Shown here: positions 34,457-43,504 of the stretch, piece after piece
Layout of the letters: the number at the start of each line of letters is the position of its first letter
Position numbering within the stretch: position 1 is the first letter of the stretch
NCBI GenBank assembly: GCA_017934185.1
Contig: JAGBJY010000029.1
Location: 62,001 to 126,000 of the forward strand
Origin: Bacteroidales bacterium
Lineage (GTDB): Bacteria; Bacteroidota; Bacteroidia; Bacteroidales; UBA932
Reading direction: 5' to 3'
DNA: 64,000 nucleotides
The notes under the pieces: generated by a model
Databases searched by the model: none
Told to the model about the DNA's origin: nothing
Seen by the model: only the letters and a program-made list of their open reading frames with translations
Position numbers and translations under genes: made by a program

Positions 34457-35698
34457 TTACTTTCTCAAAAGGTACGAACCTTCGCTGAACACAGCGGGAG
34501 CATAACTCAAAGCAGCAACGCTGGGATCGCCCTTGACCACCACAACATCGTCCAGGTTGATGACGAACCAGTCGGTGCAATCAAAGTGACGGAACGCAAT
34601 GTAAACGGTCTGACCATCAAACTCTGAAGGAATCTTGACAACAGGATTCTCCCAAGTACCTACAGCAGAAGGAGTTACCGAAGCGGTTTGATATCCCTTG
34701 GTAAGCGTTCCTTCAAGAATAAGCTGACACTCGTCTATATTCTGAAGATTATCCGGGGATGTGGTTGTAACATACACTCCATAATGCTCCTGAGCGTAAC
34801 TGCCATCTTGGGGAACAACCCAGAATGAGAGATAGTTGTTGCTTGATGCCAGGCTGATACCGGGAGTGAACACCCAGTTATCGGGTGTAAGGGGGCCTGA
34901 GTCGTTGTCATAGGAAGCAGAAAAGAGCTTACCTACTCCAGAATGCGCAGCCAACGTGCTACCGTTATCATATCCCCATTTATTACCATCACCGTCAAGA
35001 TCGAAGAGCATCCATTCGGCAAGCGTGTTAATATCTTCGAAATCCTCCGAGAACAGAACCGTTCCATCCGGAACATCTCCGCCGCCACCACCGCCGCCGG
35101 AGCCCTTGGGATTCAGGGCCTGGGTGATGGTGAAGGACCGCACCTCTTCACCGGCGGTGAAGGTAACGGTGGCCACACGTTCCTCTTTGTCCGGGTTCTG
35201 GTCGATGGCGAGCGAGAGCGTGCTCTCTCCCAGCGTGGGCTTTACCCAGGACATCCCATCAATCTGAAGCCTGATGGTTTCATCGGTGGGCATGAACTCC
35301 AGATCCAGTACGGATGCGGTATAAGGAACATCGTAATTGTCCTCCCAGAGGGTGCGGGTATTCACACCAAACTGGAACACCTGAACGGAGCGCTTGTAAG
35401 CGCCTGCCGAAACCGTCACCACCGCGTAGCGGCTCTCGATGGAGCCATTTTTCTGGACATCCAGGTCTACCCGGGTACCGGAGACAGTGAGCGTGAGCCA
35501 GTCTACGTTGGCGGTAGCAGTCACTGCATCCTTGGTGGTAACGCTGAAGAAATTGTTTCCGCCATTGCAGTCGAACTGCAGCGTCCCGGTGCTGGTCTCC
35601 AGTTCAGGAGCCGGCAGATACTGGGAACCGTCAGGCTGCTGGACCTGGCAGGAAGCCAGGGCCAGAACAGCCGCAATGCATGCAATATATCTTTTCAT
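34457..35698 (-). CDS. Lipoprotein with BACON and choice-of-anchor J domains
   Basis: The 413-residue protein has a lipoprotein signal (MKRYIACIAAVLALASC) and two BACON-like Ig domains (about 35-110 and 115-200, ending FTITQALNPKG). A Gly-rich linker leads to a choice-of-anchor J (cleaved adhesin) domain (LFSEDFEDINTLAEWMLFD and TPDNWVFTPGISL). Such domains bind carbohydrate or protein at the surface. An ATG six bases earlier (35704) is possible, but AAGGAG at 35705-35710 is spaced correctly for the one at 35698. It is part of the SusCD operon, directly before the protease gene. Confidence 0.83.
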   Translation of the reverse strand: MKRYIACIAAVLALASCQVQQPDGSQYLPAPELETSTGTLQFDCNGGNNFFSVTTKDAVTATANVDWLTLTVSGTRVDLDVQKNGSIESRYAVVTVSAGAYKRSVQVFQFGVNTRTLWEDNYDVPYTASVLDLEFMPTDETIRLQIDGMSWVKPTLGESTLSLAIDQNPDKEERVATVTFTAGEEVRSFTITQALNPKGSGGGGGGGDVPDGTVLFSEDFEDINTLAEWMLFDLDGDGNKWGYDNGSTLAAHSGVGKLFSASYDNDSGPLTPDNWVFTPGISLASSNNYLSFWVVPQDGSYAQEHYGVYVTTTSPDNLQNIDECQLILEGTLTKGYQTASVTPSAVGTWENPVVKIPSEFDGQTVYIAFRHFDCTDWFVINLDDVVVVKGDPSVAALSYAPAVFSEGSYLLRK

Positions 35699-35708
35699 AA
35701 GCATCTCC

Positions 35709-36986
35709 TTATTCTACGATTTTGGTCATGGTGATGTCACCGGGAAGCTGGTAAGAGCCCGTGGCAAACGTCCAGGAAGCAAAGGACCCGGCATTGCTGC
35801 CAGAGGAATCCAGACTCCAAATGAGCCAGCCGTTAGCTTTGTAGTTCCCCCAAACACCATTGTCGCTCCATTCAAGGACCAATTCATCTACGGTGTTGTC
35901 TACCACCTTGCTGTCCATACCCACACCTTCTGTCCAAGTGAGATAGCCGGAGTTGCCGTCCCAAGGAGCCAGAATAATGGTAAGGGAACCACTCTGACCA
36001 ATAGCCTGATATACCCAAGAGAGATATCCGCGGGCTGCGTTGTAGGTAATCTCGGGCTCAAAGAAGTCAGAAACGCCCTTCATGGAATAGCTTACATAAG
36101 CCTCCTTTTCCACCAGTTCAACCTCAAAAGAGCCATTGGAATAATTCAACGTCCATTTGCCCAGATAATCCTGGTAGGAAACATATCCCTCCGGCGTCAT
36201 CTTCTGGAACACAATGCCGCTGCCGGTGAGGGTACCGGCCTCGTCGTCGTAGGTAAAATCCTGGAACTCCACACCCTGGAAGGTGAAGGGCTCATTGATG
36301 TGAATGCCGCCGGGCACAATCATGTAACGGGCGCTCACGGTTTCACCGGTTTCGGCGTCTTTACGGCCGATGGTGAGCGTGTGCGAGATATTGTCCAGCG
36401 CACCTTCCACCAGACCTCCGCTTACCTCACCGGAGAAGGCCACAATCTTGAAGTCGGCCTCGGCCTGGTTGATGGCCTTGAGGAAAGCGGGAGCCGCCTC
36501 CTTCAGACGGTCAAGATAGCAAAGATTGCGGGAACGCTTGCCCCTGAGGGTAATGCGGTCATCGGTGACATTCATGATGGTGAATTCAAAGTCACCGCCG
36601 CGGGCCTGATAGTGGGACTGGTCGGCCGTAGCATAATAATGCAGTACGGAGTTGTAGGTGTCAAAAGAGAGCACGGCACCGTCGTCCGTATCCAGTTTAT
36701 AGGAAGAAGTCACGCCGTTCTCCGGAGCACCCTGCCCATAGGCGGTCACCTGCTGGGCACCGAACTGCACACCGAAGTAACAGGTAGGATAGGCTGCGCC
36801 CGGATAATAAGACAGGGCCCAGCCGTGCTCGGAATCCTGGAGGATGTCACGGACATTCTCCAGATAGTCTTCCAGACGGGTGGAGGAAGGCTTATCAAAT
36901 ACGTCGGCCTGTTCTTTAAGGCAGGAAGTGAGGGGCAGCGTGAGGGCTGCAACAGTCAAATACGCAAATACTTTATTCATTTTCAT
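35709..36986 (-). CDS. DUF4302 domain lipoprotein
   Basis: The 425-residue lipoprotein (signal ending LPLTSC) starts with the DUF4302 pattern STRLEDYLENVRDILQDSEHGW. DUF4302 proteins are regularly encoded beside SusC/SusD and the import-associated zinc metallohydrolase. The C-terminal part contains a YQDYLGKW module like those of the 1332- and 840-residue lipoproteins of this locus. It is likely surface-exposed and its biochemical role is unknown. The gap to the next gene is 10 bases, which contain that gene's Shine-Dalgarno-like AAGGAG. Confidence 0.88.
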   Translation of the reverse strand: MKMNKVFAYLTVAALTLPLTSCLKEQADVFDKPSSTRLEDYLENVRDILQDSEHGWALSYYPGAAYPTCYFGVQFGAQQVTAYGQGAPENGVTSSYKLDTDDGAVLSFDTYNSVLHYYATADQSHYQARGGDFEFTIMNVTDDRITLRGKRSRNLCYLDRLKEAAPAFLKAINQAEADFKIVAFSGEVSGGLVEGALDNISHTLTIGRKDAETGETVSARYMIVPGGIHINEPFTFQGVEFQDFTYDDEAGTLTGSGIVFQKMTPEGYVSYQDYLGKWTLNYSNGSFEVELVEKEAYVSYSMKGVSDFFEPEITYNAARGYLSWVYQAIGQSGSLTIILAPWDGNSGYLTWTEGVGMDSKVVDNTVDELVLEWSDNGVWGNYKANGWLIWSLDSSGSNAGSFASWTFATGSYQLPGDITMTKIVE

Positions 36987-37003
36987 AAGGCAATCCTCCC
37001 CGC

Positions 37004-37939
37004 TTATTCTACACTGTTAAGGTCTACACGGCCAAGCCCCACATCGGCGAAGCGGCGGCCGATGATATCCCGGAGGTCATCCACGTCAATTCCCCAGGAA
37101 TCGGCCATGTAGGCGCTTACGATATCCATCTTGGACTGGATAAGGACGTCGCCGTATTCAGCGTCGGGGTTATCCTCGCGTACGTTGGTGGTCTCGGAAC
37201 GGGCGGCCTCCAGCTGCTCGGCCCACCAGGCCGCATCGTGCGTCACATACTCGGACAGCAGCTCCGCAAAGTCTTCACGGTGCTCGCTCTGGGCATAAGC
37301 CGTAATGTATCCGCGGCCCCGCCAGTACTGGTCGGTATCGAAGCAGGCATCACCCACATAGGTGGTGGAGGTAATCTGACCGAAGGTCTCGGGATAAGTC
37401 TTGGTCTGATTCAGGATGTGCGTGAACTCATGGTGGATGGTCTTGATGTAGTAAGTATTCAAGATTTCCGTAAGCTCTTCTCCGTCGTAATAATCAAAGT
37501 AGTCGGGCAGAAAGTTCACGCCGGAAAGCATAATCTTCTTACCGGCTTCGGCCGTACCCAGCACGATGGAACCGTTGTTGCGGTATTCCCAGGTGCCGAT
37601 GAGGAAGAACATCTTGGGGAAATAGGCACGGGTGAAATCGATACCCGCAATTTCATCATAGGTGTCCACGCAAAGGTATTTCACCAGGTGGGCATAGATG
37701 ATGGCGGCATCAATGTCGGCCGGAACGTTCCAATAGTTCTTGTCGGACTCGTCCAGCTGGAAACGGTACCTGAAATCGATATTGTAAGGAACCCTGAAAT
37801 TGGCTTCCAGCCAACGGTCGAAGTCATTCATCTCAACGGTGGAATCCTTAATCACACTTTCGCTGCTAAGGCGATCGGTGGTGCAGGATACCGCAGCCAT
37901 TGCGGTGACAATCAATAGGGATATGATATACTTTTTCAT
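37004..37939 (-). CDS. Substrate import-associated zinc metallohydrolase lipoprotein
   Basis: The 311-residue lipoprotein (signal ending AAVSC) carries the zinc metallopeptidase motif HHEFTHILN (HExxH), with further candidate ligand positions in YAQSEHREDFAELLSEYVTH. It fits the family of putative metallohydrolases found next to SusC/SusD pairs. It would act at the outer membrane, trimming peptides or other ligands for import. It lies between susD-like and DUF4302 genes with short gaps, the conserved order of this type of locus. Confidence 0.9.
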   Translation of the reverse strand: MKKYIISLLIVTAMAAVSCTTDRLSSESVIKDSTVEMNDFDRWLEANFRVPYNIDFRYRFQLDESDKNYWNVPADIDAAIIYAHLVKYLCVDTYDEIAGIDFTRAYFPKMFFLIGTWEYRNNGSIVLGTAEAGKKIMLSGVNFLPDYFDYYDGEELTEILNTYYIKTIHHEFTHILNQTKTYPETFGQITSTTYVGDACFDTDQYWRGRGYITAYAQSEHREDFAELLSEYVTHDAAWWAEQLEAARSETTNVREDNPDAEYGDVLIQSKMDIVSAYMADSWGIDVDDLRDIIGRRFADVGLGRVDLNSVE

Positions 37940-37953
37940 AGGGCAATTCCGGT

Positions 37954-39666
37954 TTACTGGTTATCGGAAGGCAACACAAGAGGCTTGTGCACAATTTCGG
38001 CGGGTTTGTCGGTCACGCGCGGGTTAGGCGTCATGCCGGCCGAAATCACATCCAGCGGAAGCTGCATGGCGCGGCGGGGGTCGTCTTTGGTAAGAACGTC
38101 GTCCAGGCGCAGGGGCTTGAGTCCGGCATCATACTGACCGGCCTGAGGGTCGGGCTGCATGGTGCGGCGCCAGATTTCAATGCCGTAACGCTTGATGTCA
38201 AACCAGCGCAGGCCTTCGGAGTTGTTCTGGTAACGTTTCATGCCCAGAACGCACTGCAGCATGGATTCGCGCAGTTCTCCGTCGGCGCCGATGGCAAAGG
38301 CGGGATTCAGCTTCTTCTTGATGGTGGAATGATCCCAGGTAGCGTACGGAATGTCTTTGTAGAAGGCAAAGATTTCCTCGGTGGTGAGATCCTTGGAGAA
38401 GTAATTAGGACGGATGATGCTGTGGATGTACGTATTGATGTCGGCCGTAGCCAAATCGTACTGACCCATCATCACATAGGCCTCGGCACGGGTAAGGAGC
38501 GTCTCGTCGGCGGTAAGGGCCGGCGACACGCAGTGGGCATAACCGATACGGGCCACGGGATCCGTATACTCGAACATATAGGGAATCTTCAGGGTAACCA
38601 GATGGTCGAAGTTGGATCCGCTATACCACTCCAGCGGGCAGTAGAACCAGCCGCTCACATTGCGCCAGCCGGTTTCCGTATTGCCCCACACATTGGCGGC
38701 ATAGGCGCCCTCATTGAAGCAGAGGTATGAGTTGTGCCCGTACTTGGTAATTCCCACATAGCCACTGTAATAGTAGCCGAATGCGGAATAGCCGGTGAGC
38801 ATGAGAAGATTGGCGTCGTAAGAGCTCTTCACAAACTCATAGCTGCGCACATCCCAGTCACGCTCCAGCTTGCTCAGACCAGACCAGTCCCTGAGCAGGG
38901 TAGCCGGCTGGGAGCCCAGGCACTTGGTAGCGCTCTCGGCGGCTTTGTCCCATTTCTCATAAAAGAGGTAGAAACGGGCGGCAAAAGCGTAAGCCGCACG
39001 GGTATTGAAGTGATACTTGGGCACTTTATAATATGCGTCGCTCACATATTTGAGGCCCAGTTCCAGGTCTTTCTCAATCTTTTCATATACTTCGGCCACA
39101 TTGCCACGGTCATATTTGGGATTCAGTTCCTGCTCCACCTGCTCCATATAAGGAATGCCCAGGTCGGAGGAACTGGTCTGGCTGTTGTAATTCAGACAGA
39201 ATTCGTTAACCAGCATGAAGTGGTTGTAGGCACGAATCAGGAGCGCCTCGGCCATCTCGGCCTGGAGGCCGGCAGCCACAATGGCATCCTCATCCAAACC
39301 GTCACAGCCCGCCAGTGTATAAATGGCATCCAGGGCCTGGTTGGCATGGGCAATGCACAGGTAAGATTCACTCCAGAAGAATTTAGGGCTGTCGTTGGAC
39401 TCTTCCGTCACATCCTGCCAGGAATAAAGCTGGTCCATGAAACGGCTGGTTCCGGGATTATCGTCACTGAAGTTATCCACGTTGTCGGACATATACTCGT
39501 TGAACGTGAGATAAGTATTGGTTGGATAACCGGAAACAAGGAGAGCCCGAATCTTGGAAACCGTGTTCACTTCGGCCCGGTTATCAGGCATGGTATCCAG
39601 GAACTTGTCGCAGGATACAAGGCCCATCAACGCTACAAAAGCAATCAGTATAAAGTTCTTTTTCAT
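37954..39666 (-). CDS. RagB/SusD family nutrient-binding lipoprotein
   Basis: The 570-residue lipoprotein (FVALMGLVSC) binds the ligand on top of its SusC partner. SusD features include CDKFLDTMPDNRAEV at the start, the TPR-type region (NQALDAIYTLAGCDGLDEDA, AEALLIRAYNHFMLVNEF) and the C-terminal region LRWFDIKRYGIEIWRR. The ATG at 39666 is preferred to an in-frame TTG six bases earlier. It follows the SusC gene by 17 bases, the usual pairing. Confidence 0.95.
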   Translation of the reverse strand: MKKNFILIAFVALMGLVSCDKFLDTMPDNRAEVNTVSKIRALLVSGYPTNTYLTFNEYMSDNVDNFSDDNPGTSRFMDQLYSWQDVTEESNDSPKFFWSESYLCIAHANQALDAIYTLAGCDGLDEDAIVAAGLQAEMAEALLIRAYNHFMLVNEFCLNYNSQTSSSDLGIPYMEQVEQELNPKYDRGNVAEVYEKIEKDLELGLKYVSDAYYKVPKYHFNTRAAYAFAARFYLFYEKWDKAAESATKCLGSQPATLLRDWSGLSKLERDWDVRSYEFVKSSYDANLLMLTGYSAFGYYYSGYVGITKYGHNSYLCFNEGAYAANVWGNTETGWRNVSGWFYCPLEWYSGSNFDHLVTLKIPYMFEYTDPVARIGYAHCVSPALTADETLLTRAEAYVMMGQYDLATADINTYIHSIIRPNYFSKDLTTEEIFAFYKDIPYATWDHSTIKKKLNPAFAIGADGELRESMLQCVLGMKRYQNNSEGLRWFDIKRYGIEIWRRTMQPDPQAGQYDAGLKPLRLDDVLTKDDPRRAMQLPLDVISAGMTPNPRVTDKPAEIVHKPLVLPSDNQ

Positions 39667-39683
39667 AATCAATGAGCCGTTAA

Positions 39684-42600
39684 TTATTTAACAATACATA
39701 CAGCAACGCGGTTGGCTTCGGGAGAAGCTGAGGAATTCAGGTCTCCGCCGGCGGCATAGCTGGAAATTCTGCTGGCGCTGATGCCGGCATCCCGGAGCAT
39801 TTCCACCACAACGGCGGCACGCTCCTCGGAGAGGGTCATGTTGCGCTGAGCGCTTCCGGTACCGGAATCGGCATAACCGGAAACCTTGATGGTAGCTTTG
39901 GGGTTGTCCATGAGAATCTGGCAGATGCGGCCCAGTTTGAAGGCCTCGCCGGGACGGAGCTCGGACTTGCCGATGAGGAAGTAAAGGTCGTCGGAGTACT
40001 GACCGTTCAGGGTCTTGGCAGGGACTTCCTTAATGACTTCTTTCACCACTTCCTTCTCAACAATCTTCTCTACCACCTCGGGCTTGGGCGCCACATAAGG
40101 CGTCACAGGAGTGACCGGAGCGGCAGCTTTCTTGGGAGCCACGCCATCCAGGCCAATCTTGAGGGTGAAGGTGAACTGCTTGGGCAGCGGCACGGCCACA
40201 CCACCGGTGTTGAAGAATTCAGGATCCTGGCCGTTGAGCTTCTTGTCGGCATACAGGAGGAAGAGGTTGGTGGCCTGCACCTTCAGGCCCAATGTGCCCA
40301 GGTGGAGTTTCTCACACACCTTCTTGGGGAAGTCATAAGCCAGGGACAGTTCCTTGAGACGGATAAAGTCGCCCCGGGCGATACGCTCCGTGGAGAAGTT
40401 GTAGGCGTTGTAGGCATAGCTCAGATAGTTGCCCGAGGAAGAATAAACGCGGTTCTGCCAGCTGGAAGCAATGACCGGGACCGTGGTATAGGCCTCGTCT
40501 CCGGGAACCGTCCAGCGGTTGCGGAACTCCTTGGGCATGGAATCCAGGTCGTCGTAATAAGAGGAGAACGCAGGATCCAGACGGATGACATTCCCAAAGG
40601 AATAGGTAATGAACGCATTGAGTTTGAAGCCCTTCCAGGAGAAGATATTGCCAAAGGAACCCACATCGGTAGGATCGGCACTTCCGGAATACACCAGATT
40701 CTTGAGCTTTTCTTCGTCGCGCTCCTGGAAATAGATGCCGGAAACGGTCTTGTTGCCTTCTTCATTGATGAAGGTAGGAAGACCTTCTTCGTTCAGGCCA
40801 TCAAACTGGAGGGAGAAGAGGCTTCTCACAGGATAGCCCTTGCGGGTGAAACCGCTGCCGGAAATGAGGTCAATCATACGCACCTGGTTCTCCAGTTCCG
40901 TCACTACGTTGTGGGAGTGGGAATAGATGAAGTTGGTGCTCCAGCTGAAGTCCTTGGTCTTGATATTGGTAGTGGTAAGGGACAGCTCAAAACCGTCAGA
41001 GTGCATGGACGCCACATTACCGTATTTGTTCACTTCACCGCCGATACCCTGGGTTGTGACAGGGCCGATGAGGTCGTAGTTGTTACGGGTGTACCAGTCG
41101 GCGGTAAGGTTGATGCGGTTGTCAAAGAAACCGGCCTCCAAGCTCAGGTTAAGTTCCTGTTTCTTTTCATAAGTAAGCGCCAGGTTGGCAAGCTGGGAAA
41201 TGGCCAGGGCACTCTCTTTATCGGCGGCGAAAGGACGCCAGGGATTAACGGCCTGGATGACCACGTAGGAATTGGTCACGGAAGGACGGTCACCGGTAAG
41301 GGAGTAGGAGGCTTTCAGGGACAAGTGGGAAAGCGTAGGATACAGACTTCTCATCCAAGATTCCTCGTGCACATTCCAGGCGCCGGATACATTCCAGGTA
41401 GGCAGCCAGCGGGCCGTACGGGACTTACCCAGGCTGTTGGTTCCCTCATAGCGGACCGTGCCGTTCAAAACGTACTTGCCCTTGTAGGAATAGGTACCGT
41501 TGGCGAAGAAGGCAGCACTGCGCACATGCGTATTGGACATGGTGTAGTACTGGGAGTTTTCCTCGGCGCCCTGCTTGAACACCAGGTAGTCGTAGCTGGG
41601 AATTTCACCGAAGTCATACTGCATACCCCAACCGCGGAACCAGGTGCTGTGACGGTCCAGGCTGTTCACCTCGGTGCCGCCGAAGAGGCTCACCAGGTGA
41701 TTCTGGCCGAAGGTGTGATTGAAATTGGCGGTAGCACGCACATCCCAGCCGTCCATGCTGTTGTCTGTGCGCTCATAGATACCGCCCACAGGCAGCACGG
41801 AAACGGGATAGCCGTACAGATTCTCCGGATCCTTATAGAGGAAGGGGTTGGCATCACGGATGGCCGGGGTGGACATCTCACGATAGGCCAGGGCCTGGTT
41901 GGAATCGTCCAGGATGTAGTGTTCCTGGGAAGTCCCGGCGTGCTTGAAAGCACCCAGGGCACTCAGTTCCAGGCTCCTGAAGGGCTTCCACTTGAGTTCG
42001 CCCTGCACACGGATATCGTTCACGCCCAGTTCCAGGTAGTTGTTGTCCAACTCGTACTTGATGTTGAACGGAGAGTAGTTCCGGGTGTAGAACTCGTCCG
42101 GATCAAGGGCACGGGAAGTATTGAGGGCGTAGCTGTAAGGGTTGATATCGAAGTCACGCTTCACTTCACCGGACACCACATCGGTTTCTCCGTTCAGGGT
42201 TCCCGGAGCGCGCTGCTTACGGTGAGAAGCATTGCCGATGAGATTCACGGACAACTGTTCGGAAATCTTGAAGGTGGTGTTCAGGTTTACCGTATAACGC
42301 TGCACGCTGCTCTGGAGCGTCCAACCCGGATCCTGCATGATGGACAGGGAGGCATAGTAGTTGGCCTTTTCCGTACCACCGGAAGCACTGATGGAATGGT
42401 TGTGCTGGATGCTGTGCCTGAACAGGATGTCAAACCAGTCCGTATTGCGGAACTCGGCTGCGCGCAGGTAAGCGTTGCGGGCCGCCTCCGTATTCTCCAG
42501 GCCGAAGCGGCCGGTAGTGGCATCATACTGGGAGATGAGCTGATACATCTTGCCATAGATACCGCTGTTGGAGCTGTTGGCCGTCTCCGCGTAATTGAGG

Positions 42601-43487
42601 TAACCTTTCTGCTGCAACTCCTGGTACACTTCCATCTGATCCTGGGAGTTCATGATGTTGAAGGTATCATAGGAGGGCTTGAGCCTGTAGGTATATTCAC
42701 CCGTATAGGTAATGTGGCTCTGACCTGCCTTACCCTTCTTGGTGGTCACCACAATAACGCCGGCCATTGCGCGCGCACCATAAATGGAGGTGGCGGAACC
42801 GTCCTTCAGGATATCGAAGGTCTCGATATCGTCGGAGTTCAAACCTGCGATGGCGCTGGAGATAAGGGTGTTGGCATCACCGGAAGAGAGGTCGTCGGCA
42901 CTCACGTCCACAACGTCTTCCATGATAACGCCGTCCACCACCCACAGCGGCTTGGAGGAACCGTAGATGGAGGTGGCGCCGCGGACGCGGATTTTAGGAG
43001 CCGTACCGAAGGTACCGGACACGTTCTGCACACTTACACCGGCGGCGCGGCCTTCCAGGGAACGGGAGATATCGGCCATACCGCTGATATTGGACTCGGA
43101 GGCGTCCACCTTCACCGTGGAACCGGTGTTCAGTCGGCGGTCTACCGTATACATACCGGTTGCCACAGCGGCGTCCAGCACGTTCACATCTTCTTCCATG
43201 GTAATGGTTACCTGCGTTGCCACGGGCACGCGGGCGTCCTGGTAGCCAAGGTTGGAGGCCACAAGGTACTTGGCGCTGGCGGGCAGGTTCTTGAGCTGGA
43301 AATTACCGTCCAAATCGGTAATTGCGTAATACTTCGTGTTGCCCTCCACGGTGACGGCGGCACCCACCAGGGGCTGGCCGTCTACGGCGGAGACTACCGT
43401 ACCATTCACCGTAAGTGACTGGGCCTGGGCCGTCCCCGCTATCACCGTAGCAATGACAAGCAGAAGGATAAACCTGATTTTTTTCAT
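39684..43487 (-). CDS. SusC/RagA TonB-dependent transporter fused to a C-terminal OmpA domain
   Basis: The 1267-residue protein has a signal peptide, a carboxypeptidase-like N-terminal domain (VDGQPLVGAAVTVEGNTKYY), the SusC plug signature (IRVRGATSIYGSSKPLWVVD and KDGSATSIYGARAMAGVIVV) and a full barrel to about residue 1115. A Pro/Lys/Glu linker (VEKIVEKEVVKEVIKEVPAK) then leads to an OmpA-like peptidoglycan-binding domain of about 110 residues (TIKVSGYADSGTGSAQRN, LSEERAAVVVEML, NRVAVCIVK). SusC proteins normally stop at the barrel. The extension would sit in the periplasm and could tether the transporter to the cell wall. There is no frameshift between the two parts. Confidence 0.93.
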   Translation of the reverse strand: MKKIRFILLLVIATVIAGTAQAQSLTVNGTVVSAVDGQPLVGAAVTVEGNTKYYAITDLDGNFQLKNLPASAKYLVASNLGYQDARVPVATQVTITMEEDVNVLDAAVATGMYTVDRRLNTGSTVKVDASESNISGMADISRSLEGRAAGVSVQNVSGTFGTAPKIRVRGATSIYGSSKPLWVVDGVIMEDVVDVSADDLSSGDANTLISSAIAGLNSDDIETFDILKDGSATSIYGARAMAGVIVVTTKKGKAGQSHITYTGEYTYRLKPSYDTFNIMNSQDQMEVYQELQQKGYLNYAETANSSNSGIYGKMYQLISQYDATTGRFGLENTEAARNAYLRAAEFRNTDWFDILFRHSIQHNHSISASGGTEKANYYASLSIMQDPGWTLQSSVQRYTVNLNTTFKISEQLSVNLIGNASHRKQRAPGTLNGETDVVSGEVKRDFDINPYSYALNTSRALDPDEFYTRNYSPFNIKYELDNNYLELGVNDIRVQGELKWKPFRSLELSALGAFKHAGTSQEHYILDDSNQALAYREMSTPAIRDANPFLYKDPENLYGYPVSVLPVGGIYERTDNSMDGWDVRATANFNHTFGQNHLVSLFGGTEVNSLDRHSTWFRGWGMQYDFGEIPSYDYLVFKQGAEENSQYYTMSNTHVRSAAFFANGTYSYKGKYVLNGTVRYEGTNSLGKSRTARWLPTWNVSGAWNVHEESWMRSLYPTLSHLSLKASYSLTGDRPSVTNSYVVIQAVNPWRPFAADKESALAISQLANLALTYEKKQELNLSLEAGFFDNRINLTADWYTRNNYDLIGPVTTQGIGGEVNKYGNVASMHSDGFELSLTTTNIKTKDFSWSTNFIYSHSHNVVTELENQVRMIDLISGSGFTRKGYPVRSLFSLQFDGLNEEGLPTFINEEGNKTVSGIYFQERDEEKLKNLVYSGSADPTDVGSFGNIFSWKGFKLNAFITYSFGNVIRLDPAFSSYYDDLDSMPKEFRNRWTVPGDEAYTTVPVIASSWQNRVYSSSGNYLSYAYNAYNFSTERIARGDFIRLKELSLAYDFPKKVCEKLHLGTLGLKVQATNLFLLYADKKLNGQDPEFFNTGGVAVPLPKQFTFTLKIGLDGVAPKKAAAPVTPVTPYVAPKPEVVEKIVEKEVVKEVIKEVPAKTLNGQYSDDLYFLIGKSELRPGEAFKLGRICQILMDNPKATIKVSGYADSGTGSAQRNMTLSEERAAVVVEMLRDAGISASRISSYAAGGDLNSSASPEANRVAVCIVK

Positions 43488-43504
43488 AATATATTGATAC
43501 TTAC

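Noticed and set aside
40302..43418. A 1038-codon open frame opposite the SusC-OmpA gene
   Set aside because: Antisense shadow of a well-supported SusC gene; no promoter and no domains.
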